64,000 nt of DNA from Anaerolineales bacterium (lineage in GTDB: Bacteria > Chloroflexota > Anaerolineae > Anaerolineales > Villigracilaceae): positions 186,001-250,000 of the forward strand of contig JAUQXA010000064.1 of NCBI GenBank assembly GCA_030834895.1, given 5' to 3'. Below, one piece after another: positions 51,371 to 59,678 of the stretch. The stretch's first letter is position 1. Each line of letters opens with the position of its first letter. The notes under the pieces are model-generated. The model ran no database searches. It was not told where the DNA came from and saw only the letters and a program-made list of their open reading frames with translations. A program made the position numbers and the translations under genes.

Positions 51371-51377
51371 AAAACAA

Positions 51378-51405
51378 GACAGGATGCCATCGTCCTGTCG
51401 TTTTA
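51378..51405 (+). terminator. Terminator behind sodA
   Basis: GACAGGA pairs with TCCTGTC around an 8-base loop, followed by GTTTTATTT. Confidence 0.8.
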
Positions 51406-51434
51406 TTTAACGGATTTTTCAAGGAGAAAAGTTC

Positions 51435-51848
51435 ATGACCCATGTGATTACAAGTCTATGTGTTCGTGACCGCGGCTGCATCGAAGTCTGCCCTGTGGAA
51501 TGTATCGTTCCCGGTCAGCCTGCAGACGGCTGGCCGATGATGTATATTGACCCCGATACCTGCATTGACTGCGGCGCCTGTGTGCCTGAATGCCCATTCG
51601 CAGCCATCTACCCTGAGGACGAGGTTCCCGCTGCATACACAGCCAAAGGTGGCGAATACATCAATAAACCCAGTCTGACTGGTCATTATGAAGGTTCCAA
51701 CCATCACGGAAAGACCGTTGTATTGGAGACCACCCGCCAGCTTACCGCGGGCGAAGTCGTTGACCTGACGTCCGATATCCAGGTCAATAGTGATTTCTTC
51801 AAATCCGGCCCCGGTTACTCTTCCAAAGACAACGATCAGGGCGTGTAG
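51435..51848 (+). CDS. Ferredoxin with two iron-sulfur sites
   Basis: The 137-residue protein has Cys9, Cys15, Cys19 and Cys23 in CVRDRGCIEVCPVEC and a classical CIDCGACVPECP motif. In common seven-iron ferredoxins the first motif is C-x2-C-x4-C-x3-C; here one Cys is missing and spacing is C-x5-C. One site is therefore a normal 4Fe-4S cluster and the other probably a 3Fe-4S cluster. A C-terminal extension (about 75-137) has no Cys. AAGGAGAA precedes the ATG. It could be an electron carrier for oxidoreductases. Confidence 0.88.
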   Translation: MTHVITSLCVRDRGCIEVCPVECIVPGQPADGWPMMYIDPDTCIDCGACVPECPFAAIYPEDEVPAAYTAKGGEYINKPSLTGHYEGSNHHGKTVVLETTRQLTAGEVVDLTSDIQVNSDFFKSGPGYSSKDNDQGV

Positions 51849-51855
51849 GTCATAA

Positions 51856-51893
51856 AATCAAAAAGGTCGGGCTTACACCCGACCTTTTTGATT
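51856..51893. terminator. Bidirectional terminator between ferredoxin and rodA-pbpA
   Basis: A perfect 16-bp stem (51856-51871 with 51878-51893) has AAAAAGG on one side and CCTTTTT on the other, serving both convergent genes. Confidence 0.92.
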
Positions 51894-51900
51894 CAGTTGC

Positions 51901-54324
51901 TCATTGGTTCAAAGCCGCATTGAGGAGTGTGTCTCCGATGTAATCGGCAAGGAAGGTGTTGTTTTCTTCCAGTGTGACAACCAATGCCAGCGGAGTACCT
52001 TTCCAATCGGGTAACGTGCCAGCGAGCAGCCAGGTGATGATACTGTCGTCCAGGCTGGATTGCCCGATATGGCTCCAGTACGATTTCCCTTGCACGATAA
52101 ACGACGAAGCAGCTTCATTTGCCGCCCCAGTTTGAATCACTTCTTTGGGTGTTCCCTCCGCTGAAAGTACCACCCAACCCTGTTCGAGCGTGTTGACTGC
52201 GGTGGCGATGCGCGGCGCAGGCATAATACCGTTGTGACTTATCAATGCTGCCGCCAGACACGCCTGTAATGGACTGGTTTTCAATTTTTCGATTGGGGAA
52301 TTTGCCGTGTCAAATGCCACGGGAAGGTTTATTGAAGGCGGTCGGAAAAAGCCAAGTTCATTGTAATATGCGCCAAGGTCAGAATCTGTCGGCTGGTCTT
52401 CTCCAAACTTTGCGTGGATGAGCGGCAGCATTGCCGTGCCAATTGGATATAGTCCCTGTGTGGCACGGTTTATCAGCGGAGCCGATTCGTTTTGCGACAA
52501 CGCCTCCCCTTCCTCGTCCAGTTTATTCGGGTCGTAAGTTGGATGGGAGGACATTGCCAGTATTTCGCCTGTTTCGGCATTCATCAGGATGACTGCCCCG
52601 GCATGTCCGCCGAGGAGTTGATCGGCTTTGGATTGCAAGGCGAGACTCAGGCTCAACCGCACATCCAAACCGGACGGTGGAGTTCCGTAAAGCAAATGGT
52701 CCCACCAAATGAGACTAGCTGGATTCCCCTGCAAACCGCGCAGGTAGTCATCCAATGTTGCTTCCAGCCCTGCCTGACCATAAATGGGATGCGTGTATCC
52801 AGTGATGGGCGCGAGGTCCGGATAAACATAAACGCGTTGATAGGTTCCACTTTGACCTTCGGTGACATTGATGGGCTGGTTGCTTCTATCCAGTAGTTCG
52901 CCGCGCGGGACGTAACGATCCGCAATCGAGCGACGCGCATTGTCTGTGCGTGTCAACAAATCGGGCGCACGGACAATTGCCCACCAGGCAGAAGTCATCG
53001 CCACAGAAAGAAATCCCAGGGCGAGCAATCCGGCCAAAAGCGTATACGGTTTGGGGTCTGTCAGGGTGGACGGTTCACTATCTTCCACGTTGCTGACGGT
53101 GAGCAGGAGAAACAGCGCAATGTAGGCTGTCAGCAGGGACGAACCGCCATAGGAAACGAAGGGCAAGGTCACACCCGTCAATGGCAGCAAACGCAGGTTT
53201 CCACCTATGATGAGCAGGCTTTGAATGCCAAGGTAGGCGACAGTGAAGGCCGCCAGATAACGGCGGAACCTGTCCTGGGCATGCAGGGAGACGATCAAAC
53301 CTCGAGCCAGGATCAACCAGATGAGGGCAATCAACCCAATCGTCCCGACCAGCCCCGTTTCCTCTGCGATGGCCGCGAAGATAAAATCTGAAATTGCCAC
53401 CGGCACGAGGAGCGGACTCCCAAGTCCCAATCCACGCCCGATGAGCCCGCCATTCGCAACCGCGAGCAGGGACTGTACAATCTGATAGGATTGTCCCGCA
53501 GGGTCAACCCATGGATTGAGCCAGCCTTGCACGCGGATTTGAATGATGTCTATGAAAAAATATCCGATGCTTAGCGCTGCAGCCAGAATGATGGCTGCGC
53601 TTAATAAGACGCGCCGTTTGCCAGTATACAGGTAGATGGCTGCTGTAAAAATGCAGATGAAAATGGACGCGGTCCCAAGGTCACGTTGGACGATGAGGAG
53701 CATGAGCGCTATTCCTGTGACGACCAGCGTCGGAATCAACAAGGTTAGAGAAGAAAGCCGAAGGTTGATGCGGTCGGCAAAGTACGCAGCCAGATATACG
53801 ACCAGTAGAAGTTTAAGCGGTTCGGATGGTTGAAAGTAAACCCCGCAACAGCCAAGCCACAGGCGCGGACCAATTCCCATTGGGTTTGTGCCGAAAAACA
53901 AAGTAAGGGCGGTGATTAATAATCCGCTGCCAAGAAGCAGATATCTATACCGTCTAAAAAGGAGGAAGATTTTTTGTTGGGTGTAAAGTGCAATGATGAA
54001 AATGATGATACTGACCCCAAGCCAGATTGTCTGGCGAATGCCAAATTCTTCGTCCAGCCGCCAGACGGTTAACAATCCCCAACCACTGAGCAATGCCGCG
54101 GCTGGCAGCAGGTAGGGATCGCGCTCCGGCAGGTGTTTGACCGTCGCGCGGTGTGCCAGCGTGATCAATACAACCCATGCAAGATAGCCTGCCCAATGTG
54201 AGAATCGATAATCCACATCCCATGTCCGCTCGCGCACTGCGGGAGACAATGTGAGGATTGTGGATTGAATAAAGAGGAAGAACGCCGCCCAACGCAACAG
54301 GAGGCTTTGGGTTTTGTCAAACAT
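51901..54324 (-). CDS. Fused SEDS polymerase (RodA/FtsW) and degenerate penicillin-binding domain
   Basis: The 807-residue protein starts with about twelve helices of a SEDS glycan polymerase (QPSEPLK, QRDLGTA, SDFIFAAIAEETG, TLPFVSYGGSS). After another helix (about 435-455) comes a class B PBP-like part with YVPRGELLDR, IYGQAGLEATLDDYL, and ATQGLYPIG. The catalytic PGSTFK is replaced by PIGTAML (Thr630, Leu633 instead of Ser and Lys), and the KTG motif is QTGA (Gln731). The transpeptidase is thus expected to be inactive, and may only activate its SEDS partner. RodA and PbpA are separate genes in most bacteria. Confidence 0.88.
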   Translation of the reverse strand: MFDKTQSLLLRWAAFFLFIQSTILTLSPAVRERTWDVDYRFSHWAGYLAWVVLITLAHRATVKHLPERDPYLLPAAALLSGWGLLTVWRLDEEFGIRQTIWLGVSIIIFIIALYTQQKIFLLFRRYRYLLLGSGLLITALTLFFGTNPMGIGPRLWLGCCGVYFQPSEPLKLLLVVYLAAYFADRINLRLSSLTLLIPTLVVTGIALMLLIVQRDLGTASIFICIFTAAIYLYTGKRRVLLSAAIILAAALSIGYFFIDIIQIRVQGWLNPWVDPAGQSYQIVQSLLAVANGGLIGRGLGLGSPLLVPVAISDFIFAAIAEETGLVGTIGLIALIWLILARGLIVSLHAQDRFRRYLAAFTVAYLGIQSLLIIGGNLRLLPLTGVTLPFVSYGGSSLLTAYIALFLLLTVSNVEDSEPSTLTDPKPYTLLAGLLALGFLSVAMTSAWWAIVRAPDLLTRTDNARRSIADRYVPRGELLDRSNQPINVTEGQSGTYQRVYVYPDLAPITGYTHPIYGQAGLEATLDDYLRGLQGNPASLIWWDHLLYGTPPSGLDVRLSLSLALQSKADQLLGGHAGAVILMNAETGEILAMSSHPTYDPNKLDEEGEALSQNESAPLINRATQGLYPIGTAMLPLIHAKFGEDQPTDSDLGAYYNELGFFRPPSINLPVAFDTANSPIEKLKTSPLQACLAAALISHNGIMPAPRIATAVNTLEQGWVVLSAEGTPKEVIQTGAANEAASSFIVQGKSYWSHIGQSSLDDSIITWLLAGTLPDWKGTPLALVVTLEENNTFLADYIGDTLLNAALNQ

Positions 54325-54355
54325 AATTTGTAGGAAATTATTCTTGAAGTGAAGG

Positions 54356-55225
54356 TTATTTCAGGTATTTGCCAACCAGCAGATCGAGTTTATCTCGCGT
54401 GGCGGTGGAAATCGCTTTGGGGTCGGTGATCAGCGCGGTGGAGAGCGCCTGTCCGCATTCGCAGGGACGCTCGGACTCCAATCCACGGATTAAATTGCGG
54501 ACGGCATCCTGTGCTTTTTTCGTATTTTTGTTGAGGGTTTGGATGACCATTTCAACGGTCACCGGTGATTCATTTTCGTGCCACACGTCATAATCGGTGA
54601 CATGCGCCATTGTTGCGTAACACATTTCCGCTTCGCGGGCGAGGAAGGCTTCAGGCGCGGCAGTCATGCCGATGATGGACATGCCCCAGGCACGGAAGGT
54701 GTTTGACTCGGTCCTGGTGGAAAAGCGCGGACCTTCGATCACAATAAAGGAGCCGCCGCGGTGCGCGACAGCGCCGGTTTCGCGCACCGCCGCTTCCACT
54801 GCATTGGACAGGTTCTGGCAGAACGGGTCGGCGACGCCTACATGTGCCACCAATCCCTCGCCGAAAAATGTGCGGGCGCGGTTTTTAGTGTTGTCGAAGA
54901 TGCCATCGGGAACGACGATATGTCCCGGTGCATAATCTTCGCGCAACGAGCCGCAGGCGCTGATGCTGACGACACGTTCCACGCCAAGCGATTTCAATGC
55001 GTAAATATTGGCGCGATATGGGACTTCAGTCGGAGTGATGTGATGTCCGCGCCCATGTCGGGCAAGGAATGCAACGCGTCTGTTTTCAAGTGTGCCAACC
55101 ACAATCGGCGCGCTGGGTTTTCCAAACGGCGTATTCACAATATGCTCTTTTGTATCCTGCAAACCCGCCATGTGATACAGTCCGGAGCCGCCAATGACCG
55201 CAAGGGAAACCTTTTCAGTCATCAC
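54356..55225 (-). CDS. mtnP: S-methyl-5'-thioadenosine phosphorylase
   Basis: The 289-residue enzyme has IGGSGLYH for phosphate binding, RHGRGHHITPTEVPYRAN, EGPRFSTRTES, and TDYDVWHE near the active site. It splits methylthioadenosine to adenine and methylthioribose-1-phosphate for methionine salvage. GGAG lies eight bases before the ATG. It overlaps the FHA gene upstream by four bases although it has no obvious link to FHA proteins or cell wall. Confidence 0.94.
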   Translation of the reverse strand: MMTEKVSLAVIGGSGLYHMAGLQDTKEHIVNTPFGKPSAPIVVGTLENRRVAFLARHGRGHHITPTEVPYRANIYALKSLGVERVVSISACGSLREDYAPGHIVVPDGIFDNTKNRARTFFGEGLVAHVGVADPFCQNLSNAVEAAVRETGAVAHRGGSFIVIEGPRFSTRTESNTFRAWGMSIIGMTAAPEAFLAREAEMCYATMAHVTDYDVWHENESPVTVEMVIQTLNKNTKKAQDAVRNLIRGLESERPCECGQALSTALITDPKAISTATRDKLDLLVGKYLK

Positions 55226-55689
55226 TTTTTCTCCAATTTTTGAGTGGGTGAAACCGGGGTATTTGTCGAAAGATTGACAGTCAACCGTGTATCGCCGCAG
55301 CGAATCTCATCGCCGGCGGTCAACACGGTGGGCATGGTAATGATGATTTGGTTGAGGATCGTGCCATTGGTAGAGGAGAGGTCCTCCAGCCACCATTGAT
55401 TGTGATGATAAGTCAGTTGCGCATGACGGGTCGATACGGTATCGTCTACAAGCGGGATATCGCAGCCAGGGTCGCGTCCAAGTGTGATGCTTGGCTGGGT
55501 AAAATTCTTTGCGATTGGGGGAGCCTGACCGTGGCGGATTGTCAGGTTGATGTTTGGAACGCGACGACCCGCCAGCGTGCCTCCCTGCCTGCGTATTTCC
55601 TGCCATAGAATCAATAGCGCCCATCCCAGAAAACCGTATAAGGCAATTGCCAGGATGAGACGCAATGCAAGGACGATGATGCCGCTCAT
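55222..55689 (-). CDS. FHA domain protein with one membrane helix (FhaB-like)
   Basis: The 155-residue protein has an N-terminal membrane helix (about 5-27) and a C-terminal FHA domain (about 65-145) with ITLGRDPGCDIPL, VSTRHAQL and LEDLSSTNGT, the phospho-Thr-binding residues. In actinobacteria FhaB is next to rodA and pbpA and connects them to Ser/Thr kinases. No kinase is in this window. It overlaps the next upstream gene by four bases. Confidence 0.9.
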   Translation of the reverse strand: MSGIIVLALRLILAIALYGFLGWALLILWQEIRRQGGTLAGRRVPNINLTIRHGQAPPIAKNFTQPSITLGRDPGCDIPLVDDTVSTRHAQLTYHHNQWWLEDLSSTNGTILNQIIITMPTVLTAGDEIRCGDTRLTVNLSTNTPVSPTQKLEKK

Positions 55690-56504
55690 TTCTTCTTTAA
55701 TCTTGCGGTGGAATGATCTACAAGAATTGCGGTTGGCCTGTCTGTGGTGGCATTTGGCAGGGGGGCGGTCTCTTTCAAGTCCGGGCGCGGAGGCGGATTG
55801 TCCTGCCCGAAGATGAGCGCCACGCCTGCCAGCGAGATCACATCGCCGGGATATAGCACGGTCTGACTGGCCCGCTGTCCGTTCACAAAAGTCCCGCCGG
55901 TGGAGTTCAGGTCGAAGACGACAAACCTGCCTTTGATGGCACGCAGTTGAGCATGGTTGCGGGAAACACGCGGATCGTCGATAACAAGTTGGTTATCCAG
56001 CCTGCGTCCAATATTTATGACCGGAAGCTTTAAAGGAAATACCTTGACGCCCTCCACAATTAAAAAGGCATTTTCAGGCATTTTACTTGGGTCCTCGAGT
56101 TTGCCGGTATCGAGAGGACTTGCATTTGTCTCAGCCATGGGTTCAATCCGATGGGATGCCATCACCTGGGCATCGCGCAGGGAAATTTTTTCATCCGCTA
56201 TGATGGTGATTATCGGAGATATTGTAATCCGAAACCCTGCCTCCTGTGCCACTGTAACGATGGAATGCAATAAGATTGCAAGTAATTTCTCATCCCGCCA
56301 TTTGGCCGCCTCTTCGGGATTCATAACCAGCGTATACACGTTTGGCGCAGCCACCGAGCCATTGTCCAGTTTTGTGGTGTTAAGGTGGATTGCCGCCGCC
56401 AGTTTTTGGACGATCACATCCTCCACTCTTCTGCCTGGCAGGATTTTTAGCAGATCCACTTCGATCAGGGATTGCAGTCGGGTTTCCAGTTCTTTTAGGT
56501 TCAT
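55686..56504 (-). CDS. DUF3662-like and FHA domain protein (FhaA-like)
   Basis: The 272-residue soluble protein has an N-terminal domain resembling DUF3662 (about 1-125) and an FHA domain (about 155-235) with INIGRRLDNQLVI, VSRNHAQL and LNSTGGTFVNG. Actinobacterial FhaA has the same order and binds phosphorylated MviN. Here it sits in a similar cluster of FhaB-like and RodA/PbpA genes. The C-terminus is Pro-rich. The DUF3662 assignment is from pattern only. Confidence 0.85.
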   Translation of the reverse strand: MNLKELETRLQSLIEVDLLKILPGRRVEDVIVQKLAAAIHLNTTKLDNGSVAAPNVYTLVMNPEEAAKWRDEKLLAILLHSIVTVAQEAGFRITISPIITIIADEKISLRDAQVMASHRIEPMAETNASPLDTGKLEDPSKMPENAFLIVEGVKVFPLKLPVINIGRRLDNQLVIDDPRVSRNHAQLRAIKGRFVVFDLNSTGGTFVNGQRASQTVLYPGDVISLAGVALIFGQDNPPPRPDLKETAPLPNATTDRPTAILVDHSTARLKKK

Positions 56505-56514
56505 ATTCGTTAGA

Positions 56515-57102
56515 TTACGCTAAAGTTTGGTTGCAGTTCCTGCATTTTTTATCGCCGGGTTGGGTAACAAACCCGCAGTGGGGACAGGTGTTCGGTTGGG
56601 CTTTTCCGAGCGGCGCCCCGCAGGCCATGCAGGAAGGCTCGCCAATCGGGTTGGCCGTGCCACAATATTCACACGTCACCCGCTTCAAGCGCTCCGATAA
56701 TTCGGTGGAGACACCCGCCGCTTTCGCGGTTTGGGCAATGACCTGCCAGATGCGTTCGCCAATTTGCAGGCTTTCAATATCCTGGGCAATATCGTCCAAT
56801 CGTCCAAGCAGGCTGAAGGGATTGCGCAGAGCTGCGAGCGCGCTCGTCCCTAGGCTGGCCGCCACACCCAGCCATGCCTGCTGGCCGAGTTCCACCATGA
56901 CCCCATCCTCCCATTTTTGAATGGTGACGGTGATTGCCGTTTTTCCGCCGGATATGGAGGCTGGAGTTGTGCCGATTTGAACGACCATCTTATCGCTTTG
57001 CCCAAGCGTTTGCGCGCGCAAATTACCTTGATTGAATTCACCGATCAACGCTTGCGCAATATCCACTGGTTTGATTTTGCCATGAAAGATTTTTCGTTCC
57101 AT
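56515..57102 (-). CDS. DUF3662-like protein with two zinc ribbons
   Basis: The 195-residue protein begins MERKIFHGKIKPVDIAQAL, similar to DUF3662 starts, followed by a domain of about 110 residues and two zinc ribbons at the end: CEYCGTAN with CMACGAPL, and CPHCGF with CRNCNQT. It may bring a partner to the FhaA-like protein. A TATAAT box lies seven bases before the ATG, so the transcript is probably leaderless. The function is unknown. Confidence 0.78.
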   Translation of the reverse strand: MERKIFHGKIKPVDIAQALIGEFNQGNLRAQTLGQSDKMVVQIGTTPASISGGKTAITVTIQKWEDGVMVELGQQAWLGVAASLGTSALAALRNPFSLLGRLDDIAQDIESLQIGERIWQVIAQTAKAAGVSTELSERLKRVTCEYCGTANPIGEPSCMACGAPLGKAQPNTCPHCGFVTQPGDKKCRNCNQTLA

Positions 57103-57108
57103 GAATTC

Positions 57109-57118
57109 GATTATAATC
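57109..57118. promoter_or_regulatory. Palindromic -10 box shared by two divergent genes
   Basis: GATTATAATC is a perfect palindrome that gives TATAAT on both strands: 7 bases before the ATG at 57102 on the - strand, and about 35 bases before the ATG at 57153 on the + strand. The two promoters would exclude each other. Confidence 0.5.
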
Positions 57119-57152
57119 GCCTTTGCGATTCTCCTTAAGAGCGATTTACGTA

Positions 57153-57767
57153 ATGAAGAAAAAACAGTTTCAGCCCATCATCACCCCCCTCTTTGCGCTT
57201 CTGATTCCCCTCGGAATGTATTTTGCATCCAATTCGACGACCTTTGCACAGGCCCTACAGTTGACAGCCACTCCCGCGGCCGATTCGGGCATGTATATCA
57301 CGGTCATCACGGATGAGCCACAGATCAATATCCGTATGGGACCCAGTTCTAGCATCTACCCCATCGTTGGGACATTGCCGACAGGTTCCACAGCGCCAGC
57401 CTTGGGCAGGTCACAGGGTGGAGATTGGATTCAGATCGCATATGATGGTGCTCCAAACGGCGTGGGCTGGGTATATTCCCCGCTGGTACAGGTTTCCCCG
57501 GGCACATTGCAAATTGTAGCCCCACCTCCGACCCCGGTTCCGCCCGCCACCCCCACCATTGACCCGACACTTGCCGCGCAATTCAGCATTGTACCTACTT
57601 CTACACGTCTGCCAACCTTTACTCCGCCACCCTCATTGCCCACCCTATCCTACTCAGAATCTCCCGCTGTGGAAAATTCCGCGCCGGTCCCGCTGGCTGC
57701 AATTATTATTGTCCTTTTGGTTTTGGGAAGCATCGGCTTTTTGCTTTCCCTATTCTTGCGGCGATAG
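57153..57767 (+). CDS. Exported SH3-like protein with C-terminal membrane anchor (first of tandem)
   Basis: The 204-residue protein has a signal peptide (about 1-33, ending AQA), a bacterial SH3-like domain (about 48-115; NIRMGPSSSIYPIVGTLPTG and WIQI), a Pro/Thr-rich spacer (about 120-165) and a C-terminal membrane helix followed by LRR. ATG 57153 matches the Lys-rich start MKKKQF. SH3-like domains often bind cell-wall peptides. The position opposite the RodA/FHA cluster fits a role in the envelope. Confidence 0.82.
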   Translation: MKKKQFQPIITPLFALLIPLGMYFASNSTTFAQALQLTATPAADSGMYITVITDEPQINIRMGPSSSIYPIVGTLPTGSTAPALGRSQGGDWIQIAYDGAPNGVGWVYSPLVQVSPGTLQIVAPPPTPVPPATPTIDPTLAAQFSIVPTSTRLPTFTPPPSLPTLSYSESPAVENSAPVPLAAIIIVLLVLGSIGFLLSLFLRR

Positions 57768-57771
57768 TCAA

Positions 57772-58401
57772 ATGAGATTTGCTCGACGGAGTGTTTTTTT
57801 TGCATTTTTCGTATTGATGTTTGGGGGCATGGCGTTGTCCTTTCATTCACCTTCGCAATCTTCCGTTCACGCCCAACAGCCGACAGGGTCCATTCCAACC
57901 GTGACAGGCACGCCATCGGGCGTCATTGTTGCTGTATATCTCGACCAGGCACAGGTGGATGTCTACTCCGGGCCCAGTGAATATCTTTACCCACGGATTG
58001 GCGTAGTGCTGGCTGGGCAGGAAATGCCCGCATATGGCATTTCTGAGGACGACAACTATGTGCAGATCTACTATCCCGGCGTTCCCGATTCGGTTGCCTG
58101 GGTGTATGCGCCTTACGTCAAAATCGTAAAAAACGGCCAATTACCAAAACTGCCAGCCCCGCCAACGCCGACCCCGGCCACAACTCCGATTGTCGATATT
58201 AACCCCACCCTGGTGGCGGCATTCGAGACTCCCATCATCCCCACCCGTATGCCGACTTTTACAGCTCCGGCGCCGTTGGCCATCGCGACATTTGTGGATG
58301 TCGCGGCGAGCGGCAACCGGGTTCCGATGGGACTGTTAATCTTTGGTCTTGGCTTCATCGGCGCGTTGGGCACGTTGATCTCTTTCTTGCGCGGAAGATA
58401 A
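57772..58401 (+). CDS. Exported SH3-like protein with C-terminal membrane anchor (second of tandem)
   Basis: The 209-residue paralogue of the preceding gene has a signal peptide (about 1-33), a degenerate SH3-like domain (about 45-118; VDVYSGPSEYLYPRIGVV), a Pro/Thr-rich linker and a C-terminal helix followed by RGR. It starts four bases after its neighbour's stop, so the two are co-translated. Similarity in layout is high but sequence identity is moderate. It was made by an old tandem duplication. Confidence 0.8.
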   Translation: MRFARRSVFFAFFVLMFGGMALSFHSPSQSSVHAQQPTGSIPTVTGTPSGVIVAVYLDQAQVDVYSGPSEYLYPRIGVVLAGQEMPAYGISEDDNYVQIYYPGVPDSVAWVYAPYVKIVKNGQLPKLPAPPTPTPATTPIVDINPTLVAAFETPIIPTRMPTFTAPAPLAIATFVDVAASGNRVPMGLLIFGLGFIGALGTLISFLRGR

Positions 58402-58427
58402 AAAGCGGCCACCTCCCTTTAAAATAA

Positions 58428-58453
58428 AAATGACCAGTTCAACCTGGTCATTT
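58428..58453. terminator. Bidirectional hairpin between SH3-like and IscA-like genes
   Basis: A 10-bp perfect stem (AAATGACCAG with CTGGTCATTT) lies between convergent genes. Confidence 0.75.
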
Positions 58454-58464
58454 GTTGCGCAATT

Positions 58465-58878
58465 CTAATTGTTGCAGGAGCAGGAGTCGCCGTCACTGCA
58501 ACAGCCGCCACTTTCGCTTTCGCTGCTGCCGCATCCACAACTGCCATGCTCTTTTCTACTGGCATTTGGACTGTTGACCGAGAAGCCCGCGCCGCGCTGG
58601 GGGTCGTTGATGAAGTCAATCGTCGCTTCACGCAAATAATCAATGGAAATATTATCCACCACCACCTTGATCCCATTGGTATCGAAGGTCATATCCACGT
58701 CGCGGAAGTTGTTGTCGAGTGCCATGCCGAAGTTGACGCCGGAACATCCGCATCCACCGCCGGCCACATACACGCGCAGGGCGTAACCTTCCAAACTGCG
58801 CTCTTCCAGAATATTTTTTACCGCTTGGCTTGCCGCCGGGGTGAGGGTAAAGGGTTTGATTTCAATTTCCTGGAGCAT
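58465..58878 (-). CDS. HesB/IscA-type iron-sulfur carrier with Cys-rich tail
   Basis: The 137-residue protein has the IscA fold with AGGGCGCSG in the middle, where one or two conserved Cys bind iron or cluster. The classical final C-G-C motif appears as GSCGCGS, followed by a Ser/Cys-rich tail with six Cys in the last 30 residues. ATG 58878 follows an AGGAG site. It probably assembles or carries iron-sulfur clusters in the cytosol. The Cys-rich tail is longer than normal in the family. Confidence 0.85.
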   Translation of the reverse strand: MLQEIEIKPFTLTPAASQAVKNILEERSLEGYALRVYVAGGGCGCSGVNFGMALDNNFRDVDMTFDTNGIKVVVDNISIDYLREATIDFINDPQRGAGFSVNSPNASRKEHGSCGCGSSESESGGCCSDGDSCSCNN

Positions 58879-58940
58879 ATATTTCTCCTTTTGGTCTAAT
58901 TTTGACAAATGTTATCAGATTTGGGGTGCAATGTCAACTT

Positions 58941-59642
58941 TCAAATTGCCGACAAGAACCGGCTTCCATCACCATGGTTTTCGAGGGCTTTATGTCCATT
59001 GTTCAAAAATGTTCGCAATTCCATCATGTTCCCAAATGGAATGGCTCCGGCCCTTCGTAGGGATTCGGCAGACGTAAACGCAGCGTGCCCATAGACCTTC
59101 ATCCCCGCGCGGACAGCCGCCGTTACGCCGAGTACGGTGTCTTCGACAACCACACAACGGCTGGGCGGCACGTGGAAAGCCTGCGCTGCCGCAAGATATA
59201 CATCGGGCGCTGGTTTTGGGTTTGGAACATCCAACCCGCTAAAAATGGCGCCGTTGAAATAATCCGTCAGGCCGGCAATTCTCAACCGCATTGTCACTTC
59301 ATCCCGGGTTCCGTTCGAGGCGATGCAAATCGGCACGGACAAACTTTCGAGGAGGTCGTGAATGCCGGGAACGGCTTTAAGTTCCTTCTCCGAAACAGAG
59401 ACGAGATACTCGCTGAAAATATCGAAGAAACGGGTGGGAGGAGTCCAGTTCAGGTCGCGACTCATTGCGGCAATGCGTTCCGGAAACGCCATGCCGGGAT
59501 AATTTTCCAGCAGGGATTTCTCTTCCAGAACATAACCATGCTCGCGCATGATCTGTTCAAGGACGATATAGTCGATCCGTTCACTATCCACCAGCACGCC
59601 GTCACAGTCAAAGATGACAAGGTCAAATGGTTTTGTGTTCAT
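58941..59642 (-). CDS. HAD-family phosphatase (beta-phosphoglucomutase-like)
   Basis: The 233-residue enzyme has DCDGVLVDSE (nucleophile Asp), CIASNGTRDE, NPKPAPDVYL with the Lys, and VVEDTVLG. Substrate is probably a sugar phosphate. The ATG overlaps the end of an 11-bp hairpin (59641-59676), and TATAAT inside the loop lies nine bases before the ATG. It may therefore be leaderless. Confidence 0.9.
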   Translation of the reverse strand: MNTKPFDLVIFDCDGVLVDSERIDYIVLEQIMREHGYVLEEKSLLENYPGMAFPERIAAMSRDLNWTPPTRFFDIFSEYLVSVSEKELKAVPGIHDLLESLSVPICIASNGTRDEVTMRLRIAGLTDYFNGAIFSGLDVPNPKPAPDVYLAAAQAFHVPPSRCVVVEDTVLGVTAAVRAGMKVYGHAAFTSAESLRRAGAIPFGNMMELRTFLNNGHKALENHGDGSRFLSAI

Positions 59643-59676
59643 AGCGGCGGGATTATACCTGAATCCCCGCCGCTAT
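59641..59676. repeat. Hairpin with a -10 box in the loop before the HAD gene
   Basis: Perfect 11-bp arms (ATAGCGGCGGG with CCCGCCGCTAT) enclose 14 bases that contain TATAAT on the - strand (59657-59652). The stem starts inside the HAD start codon. It may act both as terminator for the cupin gene and as promoter of the HAD gene. Confidence 0.6.
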
Positions 59677-59678
59677 TT

